A stretch of DNA of 64,000 nt from the NCBI GenBank assembly GCA_009760855.2, contig WPIO01000025.1, positions 417,001-481,000 of the forward strand, in the 5' to 3' direction. A model generated the notes under the pieces. It was given only the letters and a program-made list of their open reading frames with translations, did not search any database and was not told where the DNA came from. The stretch comes from Cristatella mucedo (Eukaryota > Bryozoa > Phylactolaemata > Cristatellidae). Positions 33,461-44,039 of the stretch are shown piece by piece; the stretch's first letter is position 1, and every line of letters begins with the position of its first letter. The position numbers were made by a program, and so were the translations under genes.

Positions 33461-36329
33461 CCATATGCAAACATGTTATTTAAAAATGTAGTTTAAGTAG
33501 TTTTAGAGAGATTGATACAAGAGTACAGGCTAACTGCAGGCCACAAAACCGCACTCCCGAGGAGGCTTCCAGTCAACCAACGGCAAAACCGTATCCACCA
33601 CAGCAAATGGGCCCCAGCCAGTGATGCAGTGCAGGTGAACCCTGAATTGTTTTCTACGTACCTGACGATGTCGTACTGTCGTCTCCATGAGGATCTCTGT
33701 GGCTGAAGTCGGTGACATTGGAGTCGCGAACGTTTCCGGCTGGGTCACCCACCTCTCTAGCTTCGGCTTCGTCTGAATCTAGACCGAGCACATCTGTTGC
33801 ACCATCAGCAGAGGTGGTCGAGGCAGAAAGCTCTGCACTGGCAATCTTGACACTGCCAGAGCAGTCCTTCATGCGCCGCATCTTTGACCGCGGCCCATCT
33901 CTCTGACTGCACGCCTTCGAATTAGGATTCTGCTCGTCACCCCGGTTATCGTCGTCATCATCTTCCTCCTCTTCTTCAAACTTTGCCTTCTTCCTTTTCC
34001 TTTTTGGATTGTGCCTGGTGGTCACTGCCTCATCGTCCTTTTCAGCAGCACCGGCTTCGTCGGCAATCATGGTGACGTCAGAGGGAGTAGGTAGTGAGGT
34101 CAGAAGCTCAACTGCAGGATGTAACGAATCGCGACACGCAAGAGATCAGAAGTGGCTGTAGCACAAGCAGCAGCAGCTGCTGAAGCTAAGCAGAAGTGCA
34201 CCTGGCCGAGCACGCTCGTACTTTGCACGTCCTCGGCTGCGGCACGTCGCTGCAGCTGCAGCAGCTGTTTGCTGCCTTTCGGAAAGCAGTGAGCCGTGCC
34301 GAAGTCGCCAGAGCCCTGAAAGGCCTGTGCAAAAATTAGGTCAACAACTTGAGCCACCTGACACGGCGAGAGCAGGCACTGACAGAGAATCACGAGCATG
34401 CCGAGCCCGTCGTCGCCGCACATAAAGTGCAAGTATAGCCAACTGGCCTCAGGCAGGAGAAGCAAGAGACATGCTGATCGCCTTACAGCAAGACCAAGTC
34501 AATCCAGCACAAGTCAATTGCAGTGGTACGCATAAATATAAGAGTGAGTGTTTATGGATGACCCGTGCTGCAACTACAGCAGGCTAGTGTCATTTGGGGA
34601 GAGGCAGGCCCTGCTGCCTCTGACATAGGACAAGCAGGCAGCAATTTCTAGTTGGCATAGGCAAGACGGCTCTGTGAACTCCACATCACGGATTTACAAT
34701 ATGAGCAGCAAAGCTTTTAACGTAACTGCAAATAAGTGTTTGCTTGAACAAACTGCATTCGTAGGTTCGGTCAGGTTGCAGGTAAGATACTTGTATTGCA
34801 GGGACTGTGATGGCTCAAGGGGTAAGGTGTTCGCTCTACACGACCAAGGTTGTGGGTTCGAATCTTGCAGTGGGCGATCCTTTATTGCCAGCTGCAAGCA
34901 GTGGTGATAGCCGTTAGGCTCTTCTGCTGCTATAAAAATGAAGCAGTTAAATCAGCTAATAATATAAATATTAATATATAACAATATATTGTATGAAGTG
35001 CACAATTGGTGAGGGACAAGCGAGCAAGGACATGAATGGATCGTGCTGCCGGGTACCAGGTCTCTCGGCCATTCACCTTCGAATAGTTACCAGCTGGCCC
35101 TGATCTGCACACGGTGGGTCTTCGACCTGGCACATCAGCTGGCAACGAGGCAGCAGCTGCTGCACTTTGCAGCACTTGGGTGCGCTGTGTCGGGCGCTCC
35201 GCTCACCTCACAGCACTTCTGGGCGTCATCGGCTGCCTCAAACTCAATGAAAGTAAAGCCCTTGGGGTCGCCCGAAGTCTTCCAACGTGGCAGGCTGATG
35301 TAAGCGATTCTACCAAAGCCACCGAACACGGTCTTGATCCAATCGTGGTCGACGTGCTTCGGAAGACATTCCTGCGAAGACGGGCACAGCACTGCAGACA
35401 ACACCATTCTGTGCAGCCTAGTATCACAGCAGTTCGCAAACAGGTAGGCCCAAATAAGGCCAGAACGGCCTCCGATGGCACTGCTGCTGATGCTAGGTAA
35501 ACCCTATGGCTTCGAAAAGATGCATCGCCGAAGGGGGGGGGGAGTTACTCACAACCGCCACTAAACGGGCGGCCTCGAGAGTCAAGGTCAGTTGGCCTCG
35601 CGGCTCACATTTATTAACGCCAAATGCCGCCGGCTTGCAGTGTCACGGTGGCAGGCCAGTGTACCGCAAGCACCCTACCACGTAGACGGTCCTGCTGTCA
35701 ATATCGGTCTGACTCTCGTTCGGAACGGGCGCTCTCCTGCGGACGCGCTGTCCGTCCTCGCTCACTTCCAACACATGCGAGCACTTGCGCAAGGCTTTCG
35801 CTATGATGATCGGATCGGTAGAGATCGCTTTCATTTTGTTGAACTTTTGAAAAAGACTCAGGGGAACGTCTAGAAGCAAAGTAACCAGCAACCGCCGGGG
35901 TTCTTCTGCGGGAGCAGGACTGCCGGCATGCGCAAGTGCAACGCCGGCCGACGCCGCACGGAAGCGGAATCTCGGCGGAAGCTGCGACGCAAGGGGAAGG
36001 GGTAGGAGTACGCACACCCGTCCATGCCCTGCTCGATCTCTTTGCGGAGGTAGCGGTCCCGCCTCAAGTTGGAGTCGCTGAAATAGAACTCCATCTGCAA
36101 TGCGAACACGCAGCCACTGTGCGACGACGCTCAGCTCAGCTCAGCGAAGACGACGAGCTCGACAGCAATGAGCCCGCGCACACATTGGCGTCCTTAATGA
36201 GTGCACCTGTTCTCGAATTGAGGCGAACAATTTCCTCATTCTCTTCCTCGGAGCTAACTTTTTGTCCGACGGAGGCCCTGTCGCAGGTTCGACAGTGAGA
36301 GCAGGTGCCTCATCTCCAGCGCTTTCCAT
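28012..36329 (-). CDS. LARP7: La-related protein 7 (7SK snRNA-binding), 11 exons, 634 aa
   Basis: Coding exons are 36329-36207, 36094-36016, 35869-35679, 35371-35207, 34324-34222, 34111-33662, 30247-30118, 29938-29656, 29516-29369, 29217-29111 and 28137-28012. Phases close at every junction. Residues about 27-110 form the La motif (FYFSDSNLRRDRYLR, then DGYVPLSLFQKFNKM across exons 2/3). Residues about 129-187 form RRM1, with RNP2 TVYVECL and RNP1 KGFTFIEF. A long Lys/Arg- and acid-rich linker follows, with KRKRKK and an EEEEEDDDDD run. The C-terminal xRRM spans about 500-600 and keeps the Tyr-x-Asp of RNP3 (VAYIDL) and the following Arg (FIRCKT) used to bind the 7SK 3' hairpin. The tail RGTQK-IAAKAEKI matches the vertebrate end. 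LARP7 binds 7SK RNA in the nucleus, stabilises it and so helps hold P-TEFb inactive; it also assists U6 modification. The last intron uses a GC donor. The call rests on domain order and many identities recalled from human LARP7. Confidence 0.92.
28509..28727. repeat. Right arm of the inverted repeat, in LARP7 intron 10
   Basis: 219 bp, inverted copy of 27500-27721. The 787-bp spacer holds the last coding exon of LARP7 (28012-28137). Confidence 0.93.
29105..29114 (-). other. LARP7: GC donor splice site, LARP7 intron 10
   Basis: Exon 10 ends CAGAAG and the intron begins GCAAGC. Joining here gives RGTQK-IAAKAEKI, matching the vertebrate LARP7 C-terminus. I see no GT donor nearby in the right phase. 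Confidence 0.75.
30371..30516 (+). mobile_element. SINE-2 copy c (LARP7 intron 6)
   Basis: Head AGGCCAGTGGTTAAGGTGCT, a B-box-like CCTTGAGCCCC, then CACCTGAATAGAGATTAAGT and GCACTATACAAATGAATT. It runs straight into a (CA)n tract. Confidence 0.8.
30517..30600 (+). repeat. (CA)n microsatellite at the SINE-2c tail
   Basis: About 84 bp of pure CA in LARP7 intron 6. Confidence 0.97.
31243..31320 (+). repeat. (AG)n microsatellite (LARP7 intron 6)
   Basis: About 75 bp, followed at once by a solo LINE-A-like tail. Confidence 0.95.
31317..31370 (+). repeat. Solo LINE-A/SINE-2 type 3' tail
   Basis: GATTCAGTTCTCTGAGGGCG followed by CTATAACAATG and an (ATT)n run, without a coding or tRNA-like part. 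Confidence 0.6.
31910..32093 (-). mobile_element. SINE-1 copy (LARP7 intron 6)
   Basis: On the minus strand: GATGGCGCACTAGGTAAGG, B box GGTTCGAATCC, GGGTGATTC, and the end TTAAATCAGCTAGT followed by an A/T run. Full length, about 98 nt after the 3' end of a decayed LINE in the same orientation. Confidence 0.85.
32096..32700 (-). mobile_element. LINE-C fragment, RT C-terminal domain
   Basis: On the minus strand: AKNSAATRLICRR, LLSELHWLLIKY, KLSSFGDIS and NWLPTFVTACIGLAAYKSLL, the usual end of an L2/CR1 polyprotein. It differs clearly from LINE-A and LINE-B. Frames are broken. Confidence 0.65.
33388..33460 (+). repeat. (GA)n microsatellite (LARP7 intron 6)
   Basis: About 70 bp, starting about 200 nt downstream of the exon 6 donor in transcript sense. 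Confidence 0.96.
34802..34975 (+). mobile_element. SINE-1 copy (LARP7 intron 4)
   Basis: GATGGCTCAAGGGGTAAGG as A box, GGGTTCGAATC as B box, GGGCGATCCTTTATTGCCAG, TAGGCTCTTCTGCTGC and the end GTTAAATCAGCTAATA with an A/T tail. Confidence 0.85.
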
Positions 36330-37599
36330 GCAGGGCAGAGTGATTCTACGGCGCTACGCGATATTGCAACCGCTCACTCCGGTCACACGCCCGAAGCAAA
36401 TCGCCGTGCACGTAATCCCGTGAAATCTCCAGGAAACTATCAGGGCAAACAACGAAGCACACACAGGGTCCTAGGGATGGAAGTCCGCAGACAGTTACAG
36501 TGCCTGTATCGCGCACGCAAGCGAGTTCCGGAAATACACCGAGGATGGCGCGCTTTCGCTCTAGCTGCTATCGTAGCGGCACATTGCGTGTGCAGTACGT
36601 AATTAGCCACGATAGAGCCAACCTAATGCTATCTAATGAAAATTATGATAATGTATTTAGAGATTAGGTGCATGCATGTATAGAGACAGTGCAAAGCACC
36701 TCCGTGAGCCATTGCAGCTGCACGCTGCGGCTTAGGCAGTAGTTCTGCAACATGGCCTTCGCCGGGGGAATCCGCGCTCTCCCTCCCGACCCTATCCGGG
36801 TTTAGGAGAAGTCGGTAATCCAACATTACACTACTGCATCCTTGCAGGCTGCTCCACTTGCTCGCCTGTCACTAAGGCATCGGGCGAACGCCTGCCTACT
36901 ACGATTGTGGATTCAGAAGCAAACCAACATGCTGCATGTTTCGTAGACGTTATAAACATGTTCCATGTTCATGTAAACATTTGAGCAACTATTTGCTCTA
37001 CTGTCGGTTATTGCAACTACGAAAGTTGCAACGTGCGCCTTAGATAACCTGATATAATATCAGCTCCCTCAACAGCGCCGAACAGTAGCCGCATACAACG
37101 CGTGCAGCGGGTGGGGGGGGGGGCGAGGAGGAGGTACAACGGGCGGGTCGACCGCACACACCGTACGTACAATGCAAATGGGTTCGCCGATCGTGAGCCC
37201 GCAATGACCGCATCTCCTATGGAGCGCCGTCCTCGCGGGCCAGCGCCACGATAGCCAAAAATAAAATGTCTCCGAAAATGCACGCTCAATTGCCGACGGA
37301 TTTGGGGGACGGTGCCATCTTGGAAACGCAACCGCGACGCAACAGACTGGATACATAAGCCACACGTGCGTTTTTGGAACTTATGTGTTATTTTGCATCG
37401 ATTTATCTGATGCTGTTTTGGCACGGAATCCGAGTCTCCAATTCCAATATGATTTTTCACTAAACAACCGCATTCGCTCCACGGTCAAGTCAGCGCATTC
37501 CAGCTGAGAGAAGTTGTGAGAAATTGGGCTTGCTTAGGTGAGGACAACATAGCAAAGCTGGTGTATACATTTGCGACATTCCTTATACAATCCTTTCAT
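36330..37599. other. Upstream flank of LARP7, unassigned
   Basis: The LARP7 promoter must lie at the left edge; no TATA box or other element stands out. The rest holds no recognisable gene. Confidence 0.35.
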
Positions 37600-37810
37600 T
37601 CGCTACTTGCAGGTTTTCGTCTGGCGCGACAGGACGTTTATAGTTGGTGCAAAGCTCTACAAGTAGCCTCGTCTGTCGTAGATTGGGCAACGGTCTCGTT
37701 ACACTACTTCTTATCGACCTGCACTGGTTTACTATAAAGAAGCAGGTTGTCTCTAAGGTTCTGCCAATTCAAATTTAGGTTCTTTCACACTCTCTCACTC
37801 CAACGCACCT
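37600..37810 (+). mobile_element. Old LINE fragment, RT C-terminal region
   Basis: The nucleotide sequence follows LINE-A5 at low identity (GTTGGTGCAAAGCTCT, then CGACCTGCACTGG and a CCAGTCAAGCAA-like stretch). Frames are lost. Confidence 0.5.
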
Positions 37811-39559
37811 ATCTGAATTGCTTACTCCTCAGGGTTTTCATCAGAAGAACTAATTTCGCACGCCATCTCTGTCGGCAATTCAAAGAGGCCACGCCGGTAT
37901 GTGCTGCGCCGCCGTCTTTGGAAGAACGAACATCTTGGCGGAAACTGGCAGAAGCTTATTGCGCGATCTCTCACTGCAAGCACGAAACTCCAGCAGGAAC
38001 GCCCCGGCAAGAATCACTCGTTCAGTTAGGCCGAACGAATCTATTCTCCGCATTCGGCCCGGCATGCTACCGCAAAGTTGCTTCCATAGAGCTGCCTATG
38101 CCTCGAACATACTCTCGAAATCCCCCAGTATAGGGCCATTAATTAAGATCGAAGAGTCCGCCCCATAAATCGACATCAGATCGAGAACAACAAAGCACCG
38201 ACCGAGTCGCACCTTCACATCAAAGGCGAGGGCCATACGTAGGCATCGAAGCAAGAACAACAAAGCACAAAGTTTCACAGCTTCTCTAACTTGGTTTGTT
38301 AGCATCGTACCACAGCTTTCCAATTGCCATGGCTATGCGAGTTATAATGTTTCGCCGAGCTGCTCCGGCGCGCGGCGTCTAGTACAACTGGCGATTCGTT
38401 GCACACACCTAGCGACGTGCACCGGTATACTTTTTCCGATTTTTATCTAATACTTGTTGTTGGTCGAAGGTAGCTGACACACTGAACTCGATACGCAATT
38501 GTCGTCTCCGAAGCCGCGTTTACGCCACGTGGCTGTAGAAAAAATGAGACTCAGAAACAAGATTCGTTCTTGACGTACCAAATTTACAAGATGGGTCTAT
38601 TATTACTTTATCGTCAGTACTTAAAGTATTTTATCTTTATGCTTTACTATTCTATCAAGCTGATGTAGTGTATTGTCGGCATGACATAGTGTTAATCAAT
38701 AACTTTAAACTCGCTAAGTTCTAGAGAGTTTCTCCATTGCTACCGTAACATTACAAATTACTGCCGGAAAAACGTCAGAAAATTAGCTACGCGTGGAGGT
38801 TGTATAATAAAATATAGGTTTATAATGAAGAACAGTTTCCCATGCTCTCTGGAGGTCAAACGTAGTACCAACTCATACTACTAGACTAGATCCAACGTGA
38901 ATGACCAAATGACTGAATAAATAAACTTTTGACTTCCGTAGCGCCTAGGAAGATCTGAACTCCCGTGTAACCACCGACTCGCCTAATGGTGTTCAGCTTG
39001 AGTGCGAATTCTTGCACCTCATATTTCGAGCAGGAGAGTGTTTGAGCCAGCGTCGCTATTTGCAAAACTAGCTACTGTGCCGGTTCAAGTAGATGTCGCA
39101 GGGTTTCCCCAGCTAAAATCGGCAGACGATCGCCTAAGCCAGCGTGCGGCTAAACTAAGAGGAACCACTTTTCACGGCTCGCATTCAGACCACCCGATTT
39201 AATTGTGCAAAGGGTGGTTGTCGATTTGTATCCAACAAAGCTGTATCGTAGCAGACGCTCGTAGTTGCAAGTTGTGTAGGTAGGCCATCGCCAAATTCGC
39301 CTCGCACCGCTTATCGTATCTGACATCGAAGAGGATGACTGCGAGGACACTAACACCCAATGAGCCGGGCAGAGCTAGCGGCGCACTGGCGGAGCAGCGG
39401 ATCGAGATCGCCGATCGCCGACCGCGGCGACACCGCGCTACGTCGCAGGCAGCGAGCTCTAGCAGGCGCCTGTCCGAGGGGGCAAAGCAGAGGCAAGGCG
39501 CTCGCTCACACTTCGCGACCCAGGTCGTGCGTTTGTGTCTAGCAGCTGGCAATCGGCAA
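37811..39559. other. Unassigned intergenic DNA
   Basis: AT-rich in 38400-39000. Open frames on both strands at 37.8-38.2 kb match nothing I know. Confidence 0.35.
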
Positions 39560-40020
39560 AAATGCCTAATAACAATATTAATAAATAATGATAATAACCT
39601 CCATAATAACAATAATAATAGTAATAATAATAGCGCATTTGATAAATTGCTTTCAGAGAAATAAATATCTTTCTGGGCGCTTTACATTTGCAGCAAAGGA
39701 AGCACGACCGAATCGTTAGTGGTAGCATGCTCAATAAACAAGAAGAATAACACGGTTAGGGGTGAAATGCACTAGGTCAGCAAGCAAGTGTGGTTAGTGG
39801 TAGCACGCACAATGTCAGCACGCATAAGCACATAAAGGTCGAATCACAGGGACCCACTAAATGCTGTACTAAATAGGTGAGTTTTAAATTATTTTTTAAT
39901 GTGGTCAAGTCAGGGGATGTGGTGGCGGAAGCCGGGAGTGAGTTCCAGGCTTTGGGAGCGTACGAACTACAGGCACGGTCTCCAAAGGATTAGAGGTTTG
40001 TACGAGGTACAGGCAAACAA
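39560..40020 (-). mobile_element. LINE-A copy 2, 3' end only
   Basis: On the minus strand it ends in the shared tail with (ATT)n at 39574-39640. About 440 bp remain, covering the last part of the RT C-terminal domain and the 3' UTR. Confidence 0.8.
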
Positions 40021-40844
40021 TGGTTTGGCAAGCTCAAGGTTGAGCCGCCTTCAAGACTCGCCGCTCTAGCCAACAAATTCCTGGCTACCCTCAGGAAACT
40101 ACTTCTTTCTAGATACGCGCAGACGCCGCGACGAGCGTCTAGCAAGCGTTAGCTTGAGCGATAGCATTCCTTCCAGAGGTTGTGCTGGCTGCAAGCAAAC
40201 TGCGGTCGTGTCGCAGGGATTTCACGACGAAGAAAAGCGAAATAGCGAGTCGAAAACCAGTTCTTTCCGCTGACCATGGAGGATAATAAAACGGGGACCA
40301 GGAAAAGCCGCGTGGATTTGGCAACTGACGTGCCTGCAATCGCAGAGAGCTGTGGCTGCAAGCGCCAGTCACCGCGCGCTAGCCAAAACCGTGAGCTGTT
40401 CGCCTAACCGCTCTTGGTTTCTTTCACAAGCTGCTGGAGACGGAAGCACCGCGACAAACTTTCCTCCGGAGCGCTTCCACTTTGATCCGCAGAGAAGTTG
40501 AGTACGGCCGCTGCCTTGACCTCCGAGCAGGATTGAAGCACCGCGGGCGCATTTATTTGGCATTAACAAATGGCGGGAACGATGACCGCTGGTCATCGGC
40601 CTGGCGTCGATCGATTGCTAGGGCTGCCCAGAGCCGCAATCGCGTCAGCGATTGCTCCTCGCAGTCTCGCAGTCGCTGAGGACGACGTCCAGGGGCGCGC
40701 ACGGGTGGCTTCCATTGTGGAAACCAAAATGACGGGTCGTCTCTTTCGGCCGCTGTCCGGTAGCTGCGGCAGCCGGTCGGTAAGCGTGGCCGAAATCAGC
40801 GAGCCGAGCGCTCACGCTCGGCTCGCAGGTCTCCGCCTCCGATC
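40021..40844. other. DNAL4 downstream flank
   Basis: Contains the DNAL4 3' UTR at its right edge. Nothing else is recognised. Confidence 0.35.
40552..40557 (-). terminator. DNAL4: Candidate polyadenylation signal of DNAL4
   Basis: AATAAA on the minus strand about 290 nt after the DNAL4 stop codon. It is the first such hexamer I noticed downstream. Confidence 0.35.
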
Positions 40845-41478
40845 CTAAGAGCATTTCCACAGAATCACCGCGTACTGTCCGCCATTGAACATGTACAGTA
40901 GGTTCTTGACTTCGTGCGTGATTTCGAAGCCGAACGCTTCGCCCACCACGGCGTGCCAAGAAGCGCCGAACTTCTTGTCCATGGACTCTTTTATGATCTT
41001 GGCCGCAGCCTACAGGGAAAGCGACGCACAGTCGAGCCGTCGCTGCGTTCACCGACTGGCTGAGACTCGGCCAAGGCCGGCGGAGAGTCGGGGAGCGTTC
41101 GCGGCGGCCGCCGCCGAAGCAGCAGCGCTCTGCCCGCCGCCGTGGTTGCCGCGAAGCACTCGAGTTACCTCGTTGTTCGACGAGAACTTTTCGCAAGCGG
41201 TCACGCACAGCTCCATGGCCTCGGTCTTCATCTCGTCATTCATGTCCGAGTTCTACGAACCGAGCGGCGCCTGAGTTAGCTGACTGGCTGGAGCAAATAC
41301 TAGGACTAGTACTAGGATTAGCTAGGACTGTCCGTCTTGTCCGCCCTCTTCACGTCGCGTGCAGTCTCTCGGCGCCGGACGGCTATGCGTGATGCAGCCG
41401 ACCGCCCAACGATGTGAGTGAATGGCACCGAGATGATATCTCGGGTCCTACTATTCCACCGGACTAGATATGAGAGAT

Positions 41479-41560
<82 letters not shown>

Positions 41561-41587
41561 GGAGAGAGAGAGAGTGAAGGAGAGAGT

Positions 41588-41668
<81 letters not shown>

Positions 41669-42033
41669 TGAGTGAGTGAGTGAGTGAGTGAGTGAGTGAG
41701 TGAGTGAGTGAGTGAGTGAGTGAGTGAGTGAGTGAGTGAGTGAGTGAGTGAGTGTGAGTGAGTGAGTGAGTGAGTGAGAAAGACAACCAAAAAAGAGAGT
41801 GAGAGAGAAAGAGAGAGTATGGGGGAGAGTCGAGGCGGCCGGGTGCTTCCGAAGGTGCCGCGCGGCAAGATGCATTGCAAAACCGATGGGGTTCGGCTGG
41901 CCTCCCCCCCCCCTTGTTAGAGCAGGTCGGAGGGGCGAGCCGCTCGACATACCCGGATGAGCGGGTACGTATGCACAACGCTCTTCTTCTCCTCGACCAC
42001 GACCTTCTTCTCCACCGCCGCTTCTTCGGCCAT
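40845..42033 (-). CDS. DNAL4: Axonemal dynein light chain 4, 3 exons, 109 aa
   Basis: Exons are 42033-41953, 41252-41169 and 41009-40845, all phase 0, with donors GTATGT and GTAACT and acceptors GTAG and TGTAG. The protein starts MAEEAAVEKK, passes through HTYPLIR to NSDMNDEMK, and continues MELCVTACEKFSSNNE, then FGFEITHEVKNLLYM and ends LWKCS. This is the LC8-type dynein light chain fold; human DNAL4 (105 aa) has the same MELCVTACEKFSNNNE, FGFEITHEVKNLLY and WKCS segments. It is a small homodimeric subunit of axonemal dynein arms in motile cilia. Exon 1 is short and sits inside a low-complexity GC-rich region, so it is easily missed; the ATG at 42033-42031 gives a length matching the family. 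Intron 1 carries a purine-rich repeat of about 360 bp. An AATAAA on the coding strand lies at 40557-40552. Confidence 0.95.
41471..41828 (+). repeat. (GA)n and (GAGT)n compound repeat in DNAL4 intron 1
   Basis: (GA)n in 41471-41668, (GAGT)n in about 41669-41780, then purine-rich DNA to 41828. In transcript sense the intron holds about 360 nt of pyrimidine-rich sequence. Long Ser-Leu and Ser-Leu-Thr-His frames across it are artefacts. Confidence 0.96.
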
Positions 42034-43070
42034 GGTCGTCCGGCTCGGAAGTACCCCACCGACGCCGCCGCCGCCGCCGGGGTCGGGTTACGGTTGCCAA
42101 GGCGGCCGAAGGTAGTTGCGCGCGCCGCCTCCGCTTTCGGCAGCGCCGAGGCGGGGCGCGCGCGCCGCCGAGGTCCCTAACGCGACGCGCTCGCTCAGTG
42201 CAGGCGCAGCGATGTGTTACCCAATCGTTCCTTTCTTCGCGGCGTCGTAGTCGATACTCGATCACAATTGAATCTCACAAATCGCGCTACAATGGGCGCC
42301 GCTGAGCTTATTAAAATGATTGTTGAATGGCAACACTCCGACACGGCTGCTTCAGATACGCGGCGGCGCCGACGCTGCGGCGGTTGCAGTGGCGGAGTCG
42401 GAGCGACGGAGTCTCCGCATCGACGCAGCGATCCAGTCCGTCAGTCCGTCCGTCTGACGGGGCGGCGACGGCTCCGCGCGCGCCTAGAGGACGCAAGCGG
42501 CAGTGGCGCGAACGACGCCGCCGGACTCGCGCGCGGGTGGACGCGCCGGCGCCGATGCTACCCGTAACGACCGCCGATCGAGACGAGAGGCGCGGCGATT
42601 TCGCCAGAGTCCCGCGCGCGCGCACGTCGCTCCGCTGGCAAGCCGTCCGGCTCTAGTCCGGGAAGCAGCAAGGGCGTGGGCGGCGACGGAAGTACGAAGC
42701 GCAGCGCCGGCAGGAAGTGTAGCGAGAGAGGGCCTCGTACATCGATCCCTAGCCGACACTCTGCGCTCGCTGCCGCAAGCGACAGGAGCAGCGCTCGCGT
42801 GCGAAGGAAGCGGACGCCGCAGCCGCGGTGCCGGTGCAGTCAGAGGAGGAGTCGTGGAGGCGAGGCAGAGCGCGGCGGCGGCGGAGGCGGCGGCGGCGGC
42901 GGCCGAGCGGTTCGGATGCGTGCCGCGAATCGTCTGCTACGCACCTACCTCCGCGGCCTCCGCTTCCCCAGCTTAGACGCACGCTGGCACGCAGTGCGAA
43001 GAAGCTGGCGGCGGACGAGTCAGGCGTTTCGATGCGTTTTCGCACGTGGGTAGCAGTGCCTATATAGCAG
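42034..43070. promoter_or_regulatory. GC- and CpG-rich region upstream of DNAL4
   Basis: About 1 kb of very high GC content directly upstream of the DNAL4 start, with many CGG and CGC runs. Composition suggests a CpG-island-like promoter. No upstream divergent gene was recognised. Confidence 0.4.
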
Positions 43071-43074
43071 ATGC

Positions 43075-43170
43075 ACAGCGCCTAGAAAGAGACTGAGTTC
43101 TCTGAGGGCGCTTTATCAAGTGTATTTTTATGATTGTGATGATGATCAGGATGATTATTATTATTACAGT
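43075..43170 (+). repeat. Solo LINE-A 3' tail
   Basis: AGCGCCTAGAAAGAGACTGA, GTTCTCTGAGGGCGCTTTAT and an A/T/G-rich tail: the exact 3' end of LINE-A with nothing upstream. An extreme 5' truncation fits. Confidence 0.75.
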
Positions 43171-43319
43171 GGGCTCTGCCACCAATCTCGTCACGCGCCG
43201 CGGCGTGCGAACGAAAACGATTTTCAGGATCATTCAATGTGGCTCTGTTTTTACAATGCTCGTAAACTGATGGAAGGCAATTATTACGCCTTGATGTGTT
43301 GCAGAACTGCTGCAGCAGT

Positions 43320-43599
43320 AGTTTCAGCTCCCTAGTTTGCTCAGGTCCTCTACAGACGATAAACCAGCTGTTTCATTCTACACTTAAGGACCGTTAGCGA
43401 CAGAAGCGTTTACTCTGCAGGTCATAGACTGTGGATATTACTTCCCCAATTCTTGCATAACGATGTCTACTCTCCTGCTGCCGCCGACTGTGGCGCATCA
43501 TTTCCAGCCGTCCTGAGCTACTACTTCCACGCTACTCACTTCCTTGACTGTGAACATAAGCGGGCAAAAGGGACTGAGCCTTTATCCCTATCGTAGCTT

Positions 43600-43602
<3 letters not shown>
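43320..43602 (+). mobile_element. LINE-B copy 2, 3' fragment
   Basis: Follows the LINE-B 3' part (GACCGTTAGCGACAGAAGCG, CTCCTGCTGCCGCCGACTG). It runs into the (CA)n tract. Confidence 0.7.
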
Positions 43603-43667
<65 letters not shown>

Positions 43668-43731
43668 CACACGCACACACGCGCACGCACACACGCACAC
43701 GCACGCACGCACATACACACACATGAATACC

Positions 43732-43816
<85 letters not shown>

Positions 43817-43837
43817 CACACACATACACACACGCAC

Positions 43838-43877
<40 letters not shown>

Positions 43878-43925
43878 CATACATATATGAATAAATATAT
43901 ATAAATATATATATATATATTTAAT
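43603..43925. repeat. (CA)n and (TA)n compound microsatellite
   Basis: About 320 bp of alternating CA and TA blocks. Val-Cys and Ile-Tyr frames across it are artefacts. Confidence 0.97.
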
Positions 43926-44039
43926 GGAGGCTCTTGACTTCGGCTAGCGAATCCGAGCTCAGCGCATCTGCTGCTAGGGGCGTGCCAAGACGCTATCCAA
44001 TCGGAGCGCAGCGTTCTTGAAACGCAGACAGCTACAGTT

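Noticed and set aside
41318-42265. 315-codon minus-strand frame across DNAL4 intron 1
   Set aside because: Mostly repeat translation; overlaps DNAL4 exon 1 in another frame.
43532-43884. Val-Cys and Ile-Tyr frames
   Set aside because: Translation of (CA)n and (TA)n.
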